A stretch of 64,000 nucleotides of DNA from Streptomyces sp. NBC_01716 (GTDB lineage Bacteria; Actinomycetota; Actinomycetes; Streptomycetales; Streptomycetaceae), in NCBI RefSeq assembly GCF_036248275.1, contig NZ_CP109181.1, positions 4,774,001-4,838,000 on the forward strand, in the 5' to 3' direction. Shown here piece by piece: positions 8,870-17,285 of this stretch (positions are counted from its first letter, which is position 1; each line of letters begins with the position of its first letter). A program made the translations under genes and the position numbers. The notes under the pieces were generated by a model. The model was not told the origin of the DNA. It made no database searches and saw only the letters and a program-made list of their open reading frames with translations.

Positions 8870-9112
8870 CGGACCCGAGCACCTCGGACCCGGAGCCGAC
8901 CCGGGTGGCGGCGTACCGCAGGCCCGGGTGCGCCCCGTCGAGGACCAGATTGTCCTCGGCCCGGTACGCCCGGCCCACCTTGCCCGGCCGGCCGGGTCGC
9001 CGAGCGTCAGCTTCACAAGACGCTCCGCCACATCACGCGCGTCGACCGGCTGCAGCTTCACGGGGCCCGCCCTGGTCAACGGCTCGCCGGGGTTGGTGAT
9101 GGCGCCGGGTGG
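8870..9112 (-). pseudogene. Possible decayed NAD(P)-binding SDR/NmrA-like gene remnant
   Basis: The roughly 700 bp between the secreted-protein gene and the slipin gene has no convincing intact gene. On the reverse strand, 8981-9112 encodes LTRAGPVKLQPVDARDVAER followed by LVKLTLGDPAGRA. This resembles the C-terminal half of atypical SDR/NmrA-type proteins, where QPVDARDVAE is a common block. The similarity then stops, and about 8870-8990 shows good third-position GC only in another frame (GKVGRAYRAEDNLVLDGAHP), as expected after a frameshift. The rest of the gap holds nothing recognisable. Confidence is low because the match is from memory. Confidence 0.35.
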
Positions 9113-9230
9113 CCGGGGGACCGTGTGGCTGGGCGGCCGGGTGACTGGTGACCGGGGTGACCGGTGGGTCATTACGGGCATATCGTAGTTAGTGAGACAG
9201 GCCTCGGTCCGGCGGCGTCGGGAGGTCATC

Positions 9231-10190
9231 ATGGTTGAGGGACTGGTCATAGGGGTCGTAGCGCTCATCTGCGTATGCGGGATCTACGCGATGTCGGCGG
9301 CCCGGGTCGTCAAGCAGTACGAACGCGGCGTGGTCTTCCGCCTGGGCCGGCTGCGAGAAGGCATCCGGAGGCCCGGATTCACGCTGATCGTTCCGTTCGT
9401 GGACAGGCTGCACAAGATCAACATGCAGATCGTGACGATGCCCGTCCCCGCGCAGGACGGCATCACGCGCGACAACGTGACCGTGCGCGTGGACGCGGTC
9501 ATCTACTTCAAGGTGGTCGACGCGGCGGACGCGCTGATCCGGGTCGAGGACTACCGGTTCGCGGTCTCGCAGATGGCGCAGACATCGCTGCGGTCGATCA
9601 TCGGTAAGAGCGATCTGGACGATCTGCTCTCGAACCGCGAGAAGCTGAACCAGGGTCTTGAGCTGATGATCGACAGCCCGTCGGTGGGCTGGGGCGTGCA
9701 GATCGACCGGGTCGAGATCAAGGACGTGTCGTTGCCGGAGACCATGAAGCGGTCCATGGCGCGCCAGGCCGAGGCGGACCGTGAGCGCCGCGCGCGGGTG
9801 ATCAACGCGGACGCGGAGCTCCAGGCGTCGAAGAAGCTCGCGGAGGCGGCCCAGCAGATGGCCGGACAGCCTGCCGCGCTTCAACTGCGGCTGCTGCAGA
9901 CGGTGGTGGCGGTCGCCGCCGAGAAGAACTCCACGCTCGTGCTGCCCTTCCCGGTCGAACTGCTCCGCTTCCTGGAGCGCGCGACACCGGCCGAGAAGGA
10001 ACAGGCGGTGCGGGTGGTGTCGGACGCGGTGAAGAGGGCGCCGATGCCCCAAGCGATGGAAGGCAAGAAGGAATTCAAGGACGAGAAGGAAGACGAGAAG
10101 GAAGGCGGGAAGGTGGAGAGGAAGGAAGAGAGGACCCACGCCTCCGTCGGTCCGGGAGATATGGGCGGAGAACGCCGAGCCGGACGATGA
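9231..10190 (+). CDS. SPFH/band-7 slipin (stomatin-like membrane protein)
   Basis: A 319-residue stomatin/prohibitin-family protein. An N-terminal membrane helix (LVIGVVALICVCGIYAMS) is followed by the SPFH domain beginning ARVVKQYERGVVFRLGRL and including PVPAQDGITRDNVTVRVDAV. A coiled-coil region rich in Ala, Glu and Arg follows (RQAEADRERRARVINADAE). The last 45 residues are a highly charged Lys/Glu tail. Slipins oligomerise on membranes and often pair with an NfeD protease partner, which is absent here. The ATG at 9231 has a strong GGGAGG site; an earlier in-frame ATG lacks one. Confidence 0.88.
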   Translation: MVEGLVIGVVALICVCGIYAMSAARVVKQYERGVVFRLGRLREGIRRPGFTLIVPFVDRLHKINMQIVTMPVPAQDGITRDNVTVRVDAVIYFKVVDAADALIRVEDYRFAVSQMAQTSLRSIIGKSDLDDLLSNREKLNQGLELMIDSPSVGWGVQIDRVEIKDVSLPETMKRSMARQAEADRERRARVINADAELQASKKLAEAAQQMAGQPAALQLRLLQTVVAVAAEKNSTLVLPFPVELLRFLERATPAEKEQAVRVVSDAVKRAPMPQAMEGKKEFKDEKEDEKEGGKVERKEERTHASVGPGDMGGERRAGR

Positions 10191-10275
10191 GGAAGCGCGC
10201 CGTTCGAGGGGGGATCCGGACCCCGCCCAACGGGACACCACCGACGGCCCGTTCGGGGAAGCGTGGGGCCGCTGT

Positions 10276-11136
10276 TCAGATACGGCGTGCGGCCCACACC
10301 GTTCGCTCGGTACGGACCGTCAGGTCGTCGCGGCGCAGGATGCTGTGGGGGCCGGCGGTGTCGAGCAACTGGTCGAGCGCGGTGAGGTCTTCCGCCGCCA
10401 GCTCCTCGGCGACACCGCCGCGGAGACGGGTCAGGCTGCTGAGCGCGTAGCGGCCGACGGCCTCGGTGTGGGGCGGGCCCAGGTCGACGGTGATGGTGCG
10501 TTCGCCCTCGACGGTGAAGCCGGCGGCGGTCAGTTTGGGGCCCCAGTCGGCGCCGCGGTGGGGCAGGTGCTCGGTGTGGTGGCGGTCGATCGCGGCGTGG
10601 CAGCGTTCTTCGAGACCGGGGCGGTCCGCCGGGGCGTCCTCGGGCAGGAAGCGCGGGAAGCCGGCCAGTTCGACGACCGCGAACAGCCCGCCGGGCCTGA
10701 GCATGTCGTGGACTCGGCGGAGGGCGCGGTCGGGGTCGGCCATGTGGTGCATGGAGGCCGACGCCCAGACCAGTTCGGGCGCGCCGAGCTCGGGCCAGGC
10801 CCCGTCGAGGTCGGCCTCAACGGTCCGTACCCGATCGGCGAGACCGGCCGCCTCGGCCTTGTGCCGCAGGCGGTGCAGATGGCTGGTCGATGAGTCGACG
10901 GCGATGACGTGCGCGCCCGGGAAGCGCTTGAGCAGGGCGAGGGCGCCGGCGCCGGTCCCGCTGCCGAGATCCACGATGTGGCGGGGGTCCGCCTTGACGG
11001 GGAGCCAGGCGGTGATGGAGGCGATGTGTTCGGCGAGTACCTCGGCGTCCAGGTCGAGGATCTCCGACTGGTCGTCGGGGTTGTGGCCCGCTCCGTGGTC
11101 GTGGTCGTGGGCCGCGTGCGGGGAGGTGTCTGTCAT
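10276..11136 (-). CDS. Class I SAM-dependent methyltransferase
   Basis: A 286-residue methyltransferase. Motif I is VDLGSGTGAGALALLKRFPG, the acidic residue follows in VIAVDSS, and motif IV is ELVWASASMHHMADP, with a post-motif LRPGGLFAVVEL. The N-terminus is His/Asp rich (HAAHDHDHGAGHNPDD), which could bind metal or be disordered. The start ATG has TAGCGT 7 nt upstream and no Shine-Dalgarno, which rules against the ORF extension. The substrate is unknown. Confidence 0.87.
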   Translation of the reverse strand: MTDTSPHAAHDHDHGAGHNPDDQSEILDLDAEVLAEHIASITAWLPVKADPRHIVDLGSGTGAGALALLKRFPGAHVIAVDSSTSHLHRLRHKAEAAGLADRVRTVEADLDGAWPELGAPELVWASASMHHMADPDRALRRVHDMLRPGGLFAVVELAGFPRFLPEDAPADRPGLEERCHAAIDRHHTEHLPHRGADWGPKLTAAGFTVEGERTITVDLGPPHTEAVGRYALSSLTRLRGGVAEELAAEDLTALDQLLDTAGPHSILRRDDLTVRTERTVWAARRI

Positions 11137-11282
11137 GGCGCCCACGCTATGGGGATCATGAGCGTGCGGCCGGGTCGCTTTCCGGAAGAGCAAGATGCTG
11201 GTGCTCGGCCTGCTCGCCGCGCAAGAAGCGACGCGAGGAAGCGAAGAGGCGAAGGAGCAGGGGTACGGGCCTGGGCCCGGGG

Positions 11283-11888
11283 TCAGGGCGACAAGCTCTT
11301 CTCGTCCCCGGTCCTGTCCCCGCCGTCGTCGCCGCGCTGATGCCCCCGGCGCGCGTCACGGTCGAAGATGCCGAGAATGTCGCACGGCCCGCCTTCGGCG
11401 CCGAGCGCGTGCGGCAGCATCGTGGGGAACTCGGCGGCCTGGTTGGTCTCCACGCGGAAGCGCCGGTTCCCCAGGAGCAGGACGGCCGTGCCGGAGAGCA
11501 CGACGAACCATTCGCGGCCCGGGTGGGCGCGCATCCGGGAGGGGCTGTCGGGCGGCGGGGTCGTCAGGCGCAGCCGTACGACACTCATGCCCGGGTCCGC
11601 CCGGACCGCCCAGCGCATCTGCTGGTGCGCGGCGTCGATCGTCGGGCTGGAGATGACGTCGTCCGCCGCCGTCTCGACGAGCTGGTCGAGCGTGGTGTCC
11701 AGGGCGCGGGCGAGGGTGACGAGCTGGTCCAGGGCGAGGCGGCGCTGACCGTTCTCGATTCGGCTGAGCGTGGAGGGGCTGAGCCGGGCGCGGCCGGCCA
11801 GCTCGTCCAGGGACCAGCCCTGCGCCATGCGCAGAGCGCGGATCCGTTTGCGTACCAGGCTGTCGAGATCGCCATCATCTTGCGTCAT
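11283..11888 (-). CDS. XRE-family regulator with C-terminal cupin domain
   Basis: A 201-residue regulator. The HTH (about residues 13-70) reads RIRALRMAQGWSLDELAGRA, then LSPSTLSRIENGQRRL. The second half is a cupin sensor (REWFVVLSGTAVLLLGNRRFRVE...AAEFPTMLPHAL). XRE-cupin proteins usually repress neighbouring catabolic or redox genes in response to small molecules. It is divergent from the thioredoxin-reductase-like gene, the likely target. The ATG at 11888 has TAGCAT 7 nt upstream, a leaderless signature; an ATG 3 codons earlier is an alternative. Confidence 0.87.
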   Translation of the reverse strand: MTQDDGDLDSLVRKRIRALRMAQGWSLDELAGRARLSPSTLSRIENGQRRLALDQLVTLARALDTTLDQLVETAADDVISSPTIDAAHQQMRWAVRADPGMSVVRLRLTTPPPDSPSRMRAHPGREWFVVLSGTAVLLLGNRRFRVETNQAAEFPTMLPHALGAEGGPCDILGIFDRDARRGHQRGDDGGDRTGDEKSLSP

Positions 11889-11905
11889 AGGCAACATGCT
11901 ATGCC
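11887..11905. promoter_or_regulatory. Candidate XRE-cupin operator overlapping its own promoter
   Basis: Two interleaved imperfect dyads, ATAG-N8-CTAT and GGCA-N8-TGCC, cover the -10 box and start codon of the XRE-cupin gene in the divergent region before the oxidoreductase gene. The position suits autoregulation and control of the divergent gene. The symmetry is short, so this is tentative. Confidence 0.3.
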
Positions 11906-11981
11906 TCGTACGCAAAACCTGCTTACTGTCGGCCGTACCGGGCCCGCTCGGGCCCCGCTCACCGCGAGGAGAGGTACGCAC

Positions 11982-13082
11982 ATGCCGCTCAGGACGTCTG
12001 ACGACGCGATCAACGCACTCGACCCCCGCTCCGACCTCCGCTCCGACTCCGGCCCCGACTTCCGTTCCGACTCCGGCCCCGACCTCCGCTCCGACTCCCG
12101 CGAGACCGTCGATGCCGTGGTGATCGGCGGCGGAGCCGCAGGCCTGAACGGCGCGTTGATGCTCGCCCGCTCCCGCCGCTCCGTCGTCGTGATCGACAGC
12201 GGCGCGCCCCGCAACGCGCCCGCCGACGGCGTGCACGGCCTGCTCGGTCTGGAGGGCGTCCCGCCGGCGGAGCTGCTGCGCCGGGGGCGCGAGGAGGTGC
12301 GCGGCTACGGCGGCAGCGTGCTGTCCGGCGAGGTGGTCTCCGCCGTCCCGGCCGCCCCCTCCGCCGACGGCGATCCGCGCTTCACCGTCACGCCGGCCGA
12401 CGGCGGCACCCTGCGGGCGCGCCGACTGCTGGTCGCCACCGGCCTGCGCGACGTACTCCCCGACGTCCCCGGACTGGCCCGGCACTGGGGGCACGGCGTC
12501 GTGCACTGCCCGTACTGCCACGGCTGGGAGGTACGCGACGAGCCCATCGGCGTCCTGGCCACCGGCCCGGCCTCCGTCCACCACGCCCTGCTCTTCCGGC
12601 AGTTGACCGACGACCTGGTCTACTTCACCCGCGGCACCGACCTGGACGAGGAGACCCGCGCGCGCTTCGCCGCTCGCGGCATCCGGGTCGTCGACACCCC
12701 GGTGGCGGCGGTCGAGTCCACGGAGTCCGCCGGGTCCACCGAGTCCAGGGACGACGGCGGGATCGCGGGCGTGCGGCTGACCGACGGGCAGGTCGTGGCC
12801 CGCCGCGTTCTCGCCGTGGCGACGAGCATGCGGGTCCGCACCGAGGGCCTGGCCGGTCTGAACCTCCCGACGCAGGACCTGCCCGGCGGCATGGGCCACC
12901 ACTTCGTCACCGGTACGGCCGGCACCACGCAGGTCCGGGGCGTATGGGTGGCCGGCAACGCCACCGACCCGACCGCCCAGGTCGGCGCGTCCGCCGCGGC
13001 GGGCGCGCTGGCCGGCGCGCACATCAACGCCGACCTGGCCACCGCCGACACCGATGCGGCGCTCGCCCTCGTGAACGCCTGA
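11982..13082 (+). CDS. Thioredoxin reductase-like NAD(P)/FAD-dependent oxidoreductase
   Basis: A 366-residue flavoprotein of the thioredoxin reductase superfamily. It has an FAD-binding VVIGGGAAGLNGALMLARS, the redox-active HCPYCHGWE (Cys-Pro-Tyr-Cys), a second dinucleotide site, and the C-terminal FAD motif VWVAGNATDP. It probably reduces a disulfide partner or acts in redox or natural-product chemistry; no thioredoxin gene is adjacent. The N-terminal 45 residues are a tandem repeat of RSDSGPD-like units ahead of the FAD motif and are probably disordered. A GAGGAGAGG ribosome site fixes the ATG. It is divergent from an XRE-cupin regulator. Confidence 0.88.
   Translation: MPLRTSDDAINALDPRSDLRSDSGPDFRSDSGPDLRSDSRETVDAVVIGGGAAGLNGALMLARSRRSVVVIDSGAPRNAPADGVHGLLGLEGVPPAELLRRGREEVRGYGGSVLSGEVVSAVPAAPSADGDPRFTVTPADGGTLRARRLLVATGLRDVLPDVPGLARHWGHGVVHCPYCHGWEVRDEPIGVLATGPASVHHALLFRQLTDDLVYFTRGTDLDEETRARFAARGIRVVDTPVAAVESTESAGSTESRDDGGIAGVRLTDGQVVARRVLAVATSMRVRTEGLAGLNLPTQDLPGGMGHHFVTGTAGTTQVRGVWVAGNATDPTAQVGASAAAGALAGAHINADLATADTDAALALVNA
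12039..12101. repeat. 24-bp tandem repeat inside the 5' end of the oxidoreductase gene
   Basis: Two 24-bp copies beginning CGCTCCGACTCCGGCCCC and CGTTCCGACTCCGGCCCC sit head to tail, followed by a partial third copy. The unit is a multiple of three, so the frame is kept and copy-number change would only lengthen the RSDSGPD segment. Confidence 0.8.
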
Positions 13083-13136
13083 ACGCGTGAACTCCTCAGC
13101 GCCTGAACGCCCGAGCGCGCCCGCCCTTGTGAACGC

Positions 13137-13766
13137 TCAGGTGCGTTCTTCGCGGGTGGCGCGCTTCGGCGCCGCCCGCACGTGCGCCCGTTCGCCCTGC
13201 TTGCCGATGAGGCTGAGGAACTCGACGGGCCCGGAGCCGGTCACTCCGAACCAGTGCGGGGTACGGGTGTCGAACTCCGCCGCCTCGCCGGGCCTGAGTA
13301 CGAGATCGTGCTCGCCGAGGACCAGGCGGAGCGTGCCGTTGAGGACGTAGATCCAGTCATGGCCCTCGTGCGTACGCAGGACGGGCTCGACGTCGCCTCC
13401 CGGTGACGGGGCGGGCAGGACGAACTTGTACGCCTGGATACCGCCCGGCCTGCGGGTCAGCGGCAGCACGGTCGATCCGTCCTTGCAGGCGATGGGCCGC
13501 AGATTGATCCGGGGGTTGCCGGTACGGGGCGCGTCGACGAGCTCGTCGATCGTGACGCCGTAGACACGGGCGAGCGGCAGGAGCTGTTCGAGCGTGGGGC
13601 GCCGGAGCCCGGCCTCCAGTCTCGACAGGGTGCTGACCGAGATACCGGTGGCCTCCCCGAGGTGGGTCAGCGTGATGTCCCGGCCGAGGCGCAGCTGCTT
13701 CAGGCGGGGACCGACGGCATCGAGGGTGCGGCCCACTTCCGCGGCATCCGTTTCTGCGTCATCCAT
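13137..13766 (-). CDS. XRE-family regulator with C-terminal cupin domain
   Basis: A 209-residue regulator with the same layout as the XRE-cupin protein 1.3 kb away. The HTH is LKQLRLGRDITLTHLGEATG followed by ISVSTLSRLEAGLRRPTLEQ. The cupin is HEGHDWIYVLNGTLRLVLGE followed by RPGEAAEFDTRTPHWFG. It is divergent from a DHA2-type MFS exporter with 127 bp between the starts, and a perfect palindrome lies in that gap. It probably represses the exporter. No ribosome site is evident at the chosen ATG, but longer starts lack coding character. Confidence 0.87.
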   Translation of the reverse strand: MDDAETDAAEVGRTLDAVGPRLKQLRLGRDITLTHLGEATGISVSTLSRLEAGLRRPTLEQLLPLARVYGVTIDELVDAPRTGNPRINLRPIACKDGSTVLPLTRRPGGIQAYKFVLPAPSPGGDVEPVLRTHEGHDWIYVLNGTLRLVLGEHDLVLRPGEAAEFDTRTPHWFGVTGSGPVEFLSLIGKQGERAHVRAAPKRATREERT

Positions 13767-13786
13767 GCGCACCAGTCTGCCGCCGT

Positions 13787-13811
13787 TTTGCCGATCGGCA
13801 AACAATTTTGC
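13787..13811. promoter_or_regulatory. Overlapping palindromes, candidate operator for XRE-cupin regulator/MFS pair
   Basis: TTTGCCGATCGGCAAA (13787-13802) is a perfect 16-bp palindrome. GCAAA-N4-TTTGC symmetry (13798-13811) overlaps its right arm, so three TTTGC-type half-sites are regularly arranged. It lies 20 bp before the regulator start and in the divergent gap before the exporter gene, which suits autoregulated control of both. Confidence 0.6.
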
Positions 13812-13893
13812 ACAACTCGCGGGGACTCGCCACGATCGTCCCCGCCCCGCCAGGGCGATCCCCGCCCGACCCACATCCGAGAGGCCCCGCCCC

Positions 13894-15468
13894 ATGAGTA
13901 CGAACCGGCCGAGCACGGACCAGCCCGCGCAGGCGGTGAGCGCCGTAACCGCCGCCCCCGACACGGAGATTCAGGACCCGCGCCGGCGCCGCGCGATCCT
14001 CATCACGGTCTGTATCGCCCTGATGGCCGTCATCGCCTCGGTGTCCGGCCTCAACGTCGCCCAGCCGGACATGGCTGTCGCGTTCGACGCCTCCCAGAGC
14101 TCGATCCTGTGGATCATCAACAGCTACACCCTCAGCCTGGCCGCGCTGCTGCTGCCGCTCGGCGCCGTCGGCGACCGCTGGGGCCGTAGGCCCGTACTGC
14201 TCATCGGTCTGACCGTCTTCGGTGTCGCCGGTGCGGCGGCCGGACTCGCCACGACGACCGAGGTCATGATCGCCGCACGCGTCCTGAGCGGTGTGGGCGC
14301 GGCGATGATCATGCCCGTCACCCTCGCCGTCATCACCTCCACCTTCCCGGAGGGAGAACGCGGGCGGGCGATCGGTGTGTGGACCGGTGTCGCCGGCGGT
14401 GGCGGCATCCTGGGCATGTTCCTGTCGGCCGCCCTTGTCGACGTGGCGAGTTGGCGGTGGCTCTTCGTGCTCCCCGTGGCGCTCGTGCTCGTCGCCGGCG
14501 TCATGACGGTGCGGTTCGTACCCGACTCGCGCGAGGCCTCGAAGCACACCTTCGACACGGTCGGCGCGCTGACCTCGGTGCTCGCCGTGGTCGGGCTCAT
14601 CTTCGTCCTCCAGGAAGGACCCGAACGGGGCTGGACCGCCCCCGTGACGCTCCTGAGCCTGCTGGTCGGCGTCCTCGCCGCCGCCGGCTTCGTGGCGTGG
14701 GAACTTCGCCGGCACGCACCGCTCCTCGACATCCGCCTCTTCCGCGAACGGGGCCTGGCCAGTGGGTCCGTGGCGCTGCTCGCGGTCTTCGGCGTGCAGG
14801 CCGGGATCTTCGTGGTGCTCTTCCCCTTCCTCCAGGCCGTACTTGGCTGGTCCGGCCTGCGGTCCACGCTGGCGCTCATGCCGATGGCCGTGCTGATGAT
14901 GGCGACCTCCGGCCTCGCGCCGCGCCTGGCCGAACGCGTCGGCAGCCGCTCGACCATGGCCCTCGGAATCCTGCTGGGCGGCGCGGGCCTCGCCCTCATG
15001 GCCACCCTCGTCTCCGTGGACGGCGGCTACCTCTCCGTACTGCCCGGCATGCTCGCCATGGGAATCGGCATGGGTCTGACGATGACCCCGGCCACGGAGG
15101 CCATCACCGGCGCCCTGCCCCGGGAACGCCAGGGCGTCGCGTCCGCGCTCAACGACGTCACGCGGGAGTTCGGCACGGCACTCGGCGTCGCCCTCCTCGG
15201 AGCGCTCCTGTCGTCCGGCTACCGGGGCGCCATCGACAGCCAACTCGACGCCGTACCCGAGGAAACGGCCGATACAGCGCGCGAGGGCATCGCCAACGCC
15301 CTGGAAGCCGCCGACAGTTCGGGCCCGCACGCGGAGGCGCTGATCCGGGCGGCCCAGGACTCGTTCGTCGACGGGTGGCAACAGGCGATGTGGGCGGGCG
15401 TCGCGGTCATGGCTCTCCTGCTCCTCTACATCCTCGCCCGAGGCCCTCAACGCCGGTCGCCGCGCTGA
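13894..15468 (+). CDS. MFS multidrug exporter, DHA2 family (14 helices)
   Basis: A 524-residue integral membrane exporter. The opening helices include ILITVCIALMAVIASVSGLN and WIINSYTLSLAALLLPLGAV, then loop motif A as GDRWGRRPVLLIG, and motif C in helix 5 as WTGVAGGGGILGMFLSAALV. The length and helix count suit the EmrB/QacA (DHA2) drug:H+ antiporters. The ATG has a GAGAGG site upstream. Its regulation by the divergent XRE-cupin repressor is inferred from arrangement. It is a paralogue of the truncated MFS gene at the left window edge. Confidence 0.9.
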   Translation: MSTNRPSTDQPAQAVSAVTAAPDTEIQDPRRRRAILITVCIALMAVIASVSGLNVAQPDMAVAFDASQSSILWIINSYTLSLAALLLPLGAVGDRWGRRPVLLIGLTVFGVAGAAAGLATTTEVMIAARVLSGVGAAMIMPVTLAVITSTFPEGERGRAIGVWTGVAGGGGILGMFLSAALVDVASWRWLFVLPVALVLVAGVMTVRFVPDSREASKHTFDTVGALTSVLAVVGLIFVLQEGPERGWTAPVTLLSLLVGVLAAAGFVAWELRRHAPLLDIRLFRERGLASGSVALLAVFGVQAGIFVVLFPFLQAVLGWSGLRSTLALMPMAVLMMATSGLAPRLAERVGSRSTMALGILLGGAGLALMATLVSVDGGYLSVLPGMLAMGIGMGLTMTPATEAITGALPRERQGVASALNDVTREFGTALGVALLGALLSSGYRGAIDSQLDAVPEETADTAREGIANALEAADSSGPHAEALIRAAQDSFVDGWQQAMWAGVAVMALLLLYILARGPQRRSPR

Positions 15469-15510
15469 GAATCCCGCCCGCGCCCCCGGACGCCCCCCAG
15501 ACTTCGGCGT

Positions 15511-16707
15511 ATGCGCAGCTACCAATCCCTCTTCCGCACCCCCGAGTTCACACCTTTCCTGCTCTCCTTCGCCGCCCTCGCCGCCGCCCAGACGATCGCA
15601 GGTCTGGCCCTCGGGACCCTCGTCTTCCGCGCCACCGGGTCCCCGTTCCTGTCGGCGGTGAGCATGTTCGGGCCGCAACTGGCGCAGTTGCTGGGGGCCA
15701 CGTTCCTGCTCTCGGGCGCCGACCGGCTGCCCCCGCGCGCGATCCTGTCCGGTATCGCCCTCGCCTTCGCGGCGGGCACGGCGATCCTGGCGCTGCCCGG
15801 CCTGCCCCTCTGGGCGGTCTTCGCCGTCCTGCTCGCGCAGGGCCTGGTGGCGTCGCTGGGCGGGGGCGTGCGCGGGGGACTGCTGAACGAGATCCTCACC
15901 AAGGACGGCTATGTGCTTGGCCGTTCGGTGTACAACATGCTCTGGGGCCTGACACAGATGGCCGGTTTCGCGACGGGCGGCGTACTGCTGGCGCTCCTGT
16001 CCCCGCGGACCTGTCTGCTCCTCGCGGCGGCGCTGTACCTGGCGTCGGCCCTGGTCACCCGCCTCGGCCTCACGGCACGCCCACCACGCACCTCCGGCCG
16101 CATGTCCGTCACGGCGACGTGGCGCACCAACGCCCTCCTGTGGTCCTCCCGCCCCCGCCGCCTCACCTACCTCGGCCTGTGGGTCCCCAACGGCCTGGTG
16201 ATCGGCGGCGATTCGCTCTACGTCTCCTACGCCCCCGAAGCCGCCGGCACGCTCTACGCGTGCGGGGCGCTGGGCATGTTCCTGGGCGACCTGACGGTGG
16301 GCCGCCTCGTACCGCCCGCACTGCGCCCCCGTCTCACGACCCCGCTGCGCCTGCTGCTGGCGGTTCCCTACCTGTTCTTCGTCCTGCGCCCGGGAGTCGC
16401 GCTGTCGGCGGTGGCCGTCACGGCCGCCTCCGCCGGCTTCGCGGCAAGCCTGACCCTCCAGGAACGCCTGCTGTCCCTCACCCCCACCCACCTCACGGGC
16501 CAGGCCCTCGGCCTGCACGCCACGGGCATGGCCGCCATGCAGGGCGCCGGCGCACTCCTCGCCGGCACCCTGGCCCAACTGACCTCCCCGGCAACGGCGA
16601 TAACCCTGATGGCAACGGGATCACTCACGACGACCCTGACCCTCGCGACCCTCGCCAGACCCAAGGAACCGACCACCCCCGCGAAACCCGCGCCCACGGA
16701 CTCCTAA
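15511..16707 (+). CDS. MFS transporter (about 12 helices)
   Basis: A 398-residue membrane protein with an MFS-like pattern of helices (FTPFLLSFAALAAAQTIAGL, ILSGIALAFAAGTAILALPG and others) and a basic central loop (RPPRTSGRMS). It lies 42 bp after the DHA2 exporter on the same strand, so cotranscription is possible, though it is a distinct subfamily. No ligand-specific motif is recognised. The start region has no clear Shine-Dalgarno. An antisense frame over this gene and its neighbour is open for over 900 codons but is only a GC-skew shadow. Confidence 0.82.
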   Translation: MRSYQSLFRTPEFTPFLLSFAALAAAQTIAGLALGTLVFRATGSPFLSAVSMFGPQLAQLLGATFLLSGADRLPPRAILSGIALAFAAGTAILALPGLPLWAVFAVLLAQGLVASLGGGVRGGLLNEILTKDGYVLGRSVYNMLWGLTQMAGFATGGVLLALLSPRTCLLLAAALYLASALVTRLGLTARPPRTSGRMSVTATWRTNALLWSSRPRRLTYLGLWVPNGLVIGGDSLYVSYAPEAAGTLYACGALGMFLGDLTVGRLVPPALRPRLTTPLRLLLAVPYLFFVLRPGVALSAVAVTAASAGFAASLTLQERLLSLTPTHLTGQALGLHATGMAAMQGAGALLAGTLAQLTSPATAITLMATGSLTTTLTLATLARPKEPTTPAKPAPTDS

Positions 16708-16738
16708 CCCACAGCCCCGCGGCCGTGTCGGGTGGAAC

Positions 16739-16766
16739 ACTTTTGCAAGCGGGTGCTTGCAAAAGT
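16739..16766. promoter_or_regulatory. Perfect 12-bp-arm inverted repeat, candidate operator
   Basis: ACTTTTGCAAGC and GCTTGCAAAAGT flank a 4-nt centre. A further half-like TTAGCAAG follows at once. The dyad lies 26 bp upstream of the XRE regulator gene at 16792, where core promoter elements would be, and no AT-rich run follows it. An autorepressor site is more likely than a terminator of the preceding MFS gene, though both are possible. Confidence 0.6.
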
Positions 16767-16791
16767 TAGCAAGTGTGGGCACCCTGGAGAC

Positions 16792-17268
16792 ATGGCATCA
16801 CTCAACGTCGGAAATCTCGGTGAGTACCTCCGCGAGCAGCGGCGCAACGCGCAGCTGTCGTTGCGGCAGCTCTCCGAGGCCGCCGGGGTGTCCAATCCGT
16901 ATCTCAGCCAGATCGAACGCGGTCTGCGCAAGCCCAGCGCGGACATCCTGCAGCAGCTCGCCAAGGCGCTGCGGATCTCCGCCGAGACGCTGTACGTGCA
17001 GGCCGGGATGCTCGATGAGCGGGAGCGTGAGGAGCTGGAGACGCGTGCCGTCATCCTCGCCGACCCGTCCATAGACGAGCGGCAGAAGCAGGTGCTTCTG
17101 CAGATCTACGAGTCCTTCCGTAAGGAGAACGGGCTCGGCAGCGGGAACACGGAAGCGAAGGCGACCGCGGGACCGGCCGGTAAGGGCGCCGGTACCGGTG
17201 ACGGGGACGCCGACGGGGATACGCCCGGTACCGCCGGCGGCGGTGCCGACACCCCACCCTCACACTGA
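16792..17268 (+). CDS. XRE-family helix-turn-helix regulator
   Basis: A 158-residue regulator with a single HTH_3 domain: LGEYLREQRRNAQLSLRQLS, then EAAGVSNPYLSQIERGLRKP (about residues 9-66). A helical segment follows (REELETRAVILADPSIDERQ), then a Gly/Thr/Asp-rich tail. It is 17 bp upstream of an HbhA-like gene on the same strand and is preceded by a large inverted repeat. The pair is a conserved arrangement in Streptomyces as far as I recall. The effector is unknown. Confidence 0.88.
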   Translation: MASLNVGNLGEYLREQRRNAQLSLRQLSEAAGVSNPYLSQIERGLRKPSADILQQLAKALRISAETLYVQAGMLDEREREELETRAVILADPSIDERQKQVLLQIYESFRKENGLGSGNTEAKATAGPAGKGAGTGDGDADGDTPGTAGGGADTPPSH

Positions 17269-17285
17269 TCCGGAGGACCACAGTC

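Noticed and set aside
13759..16578. Reverse-strand open frame of more than 900 codons across two MFS genes
   Set aside because: It is antisense to two clear membrane transporters, and its product is a low-complexity Gly/Arg/Gln-rich sequence typical of shadow frames.
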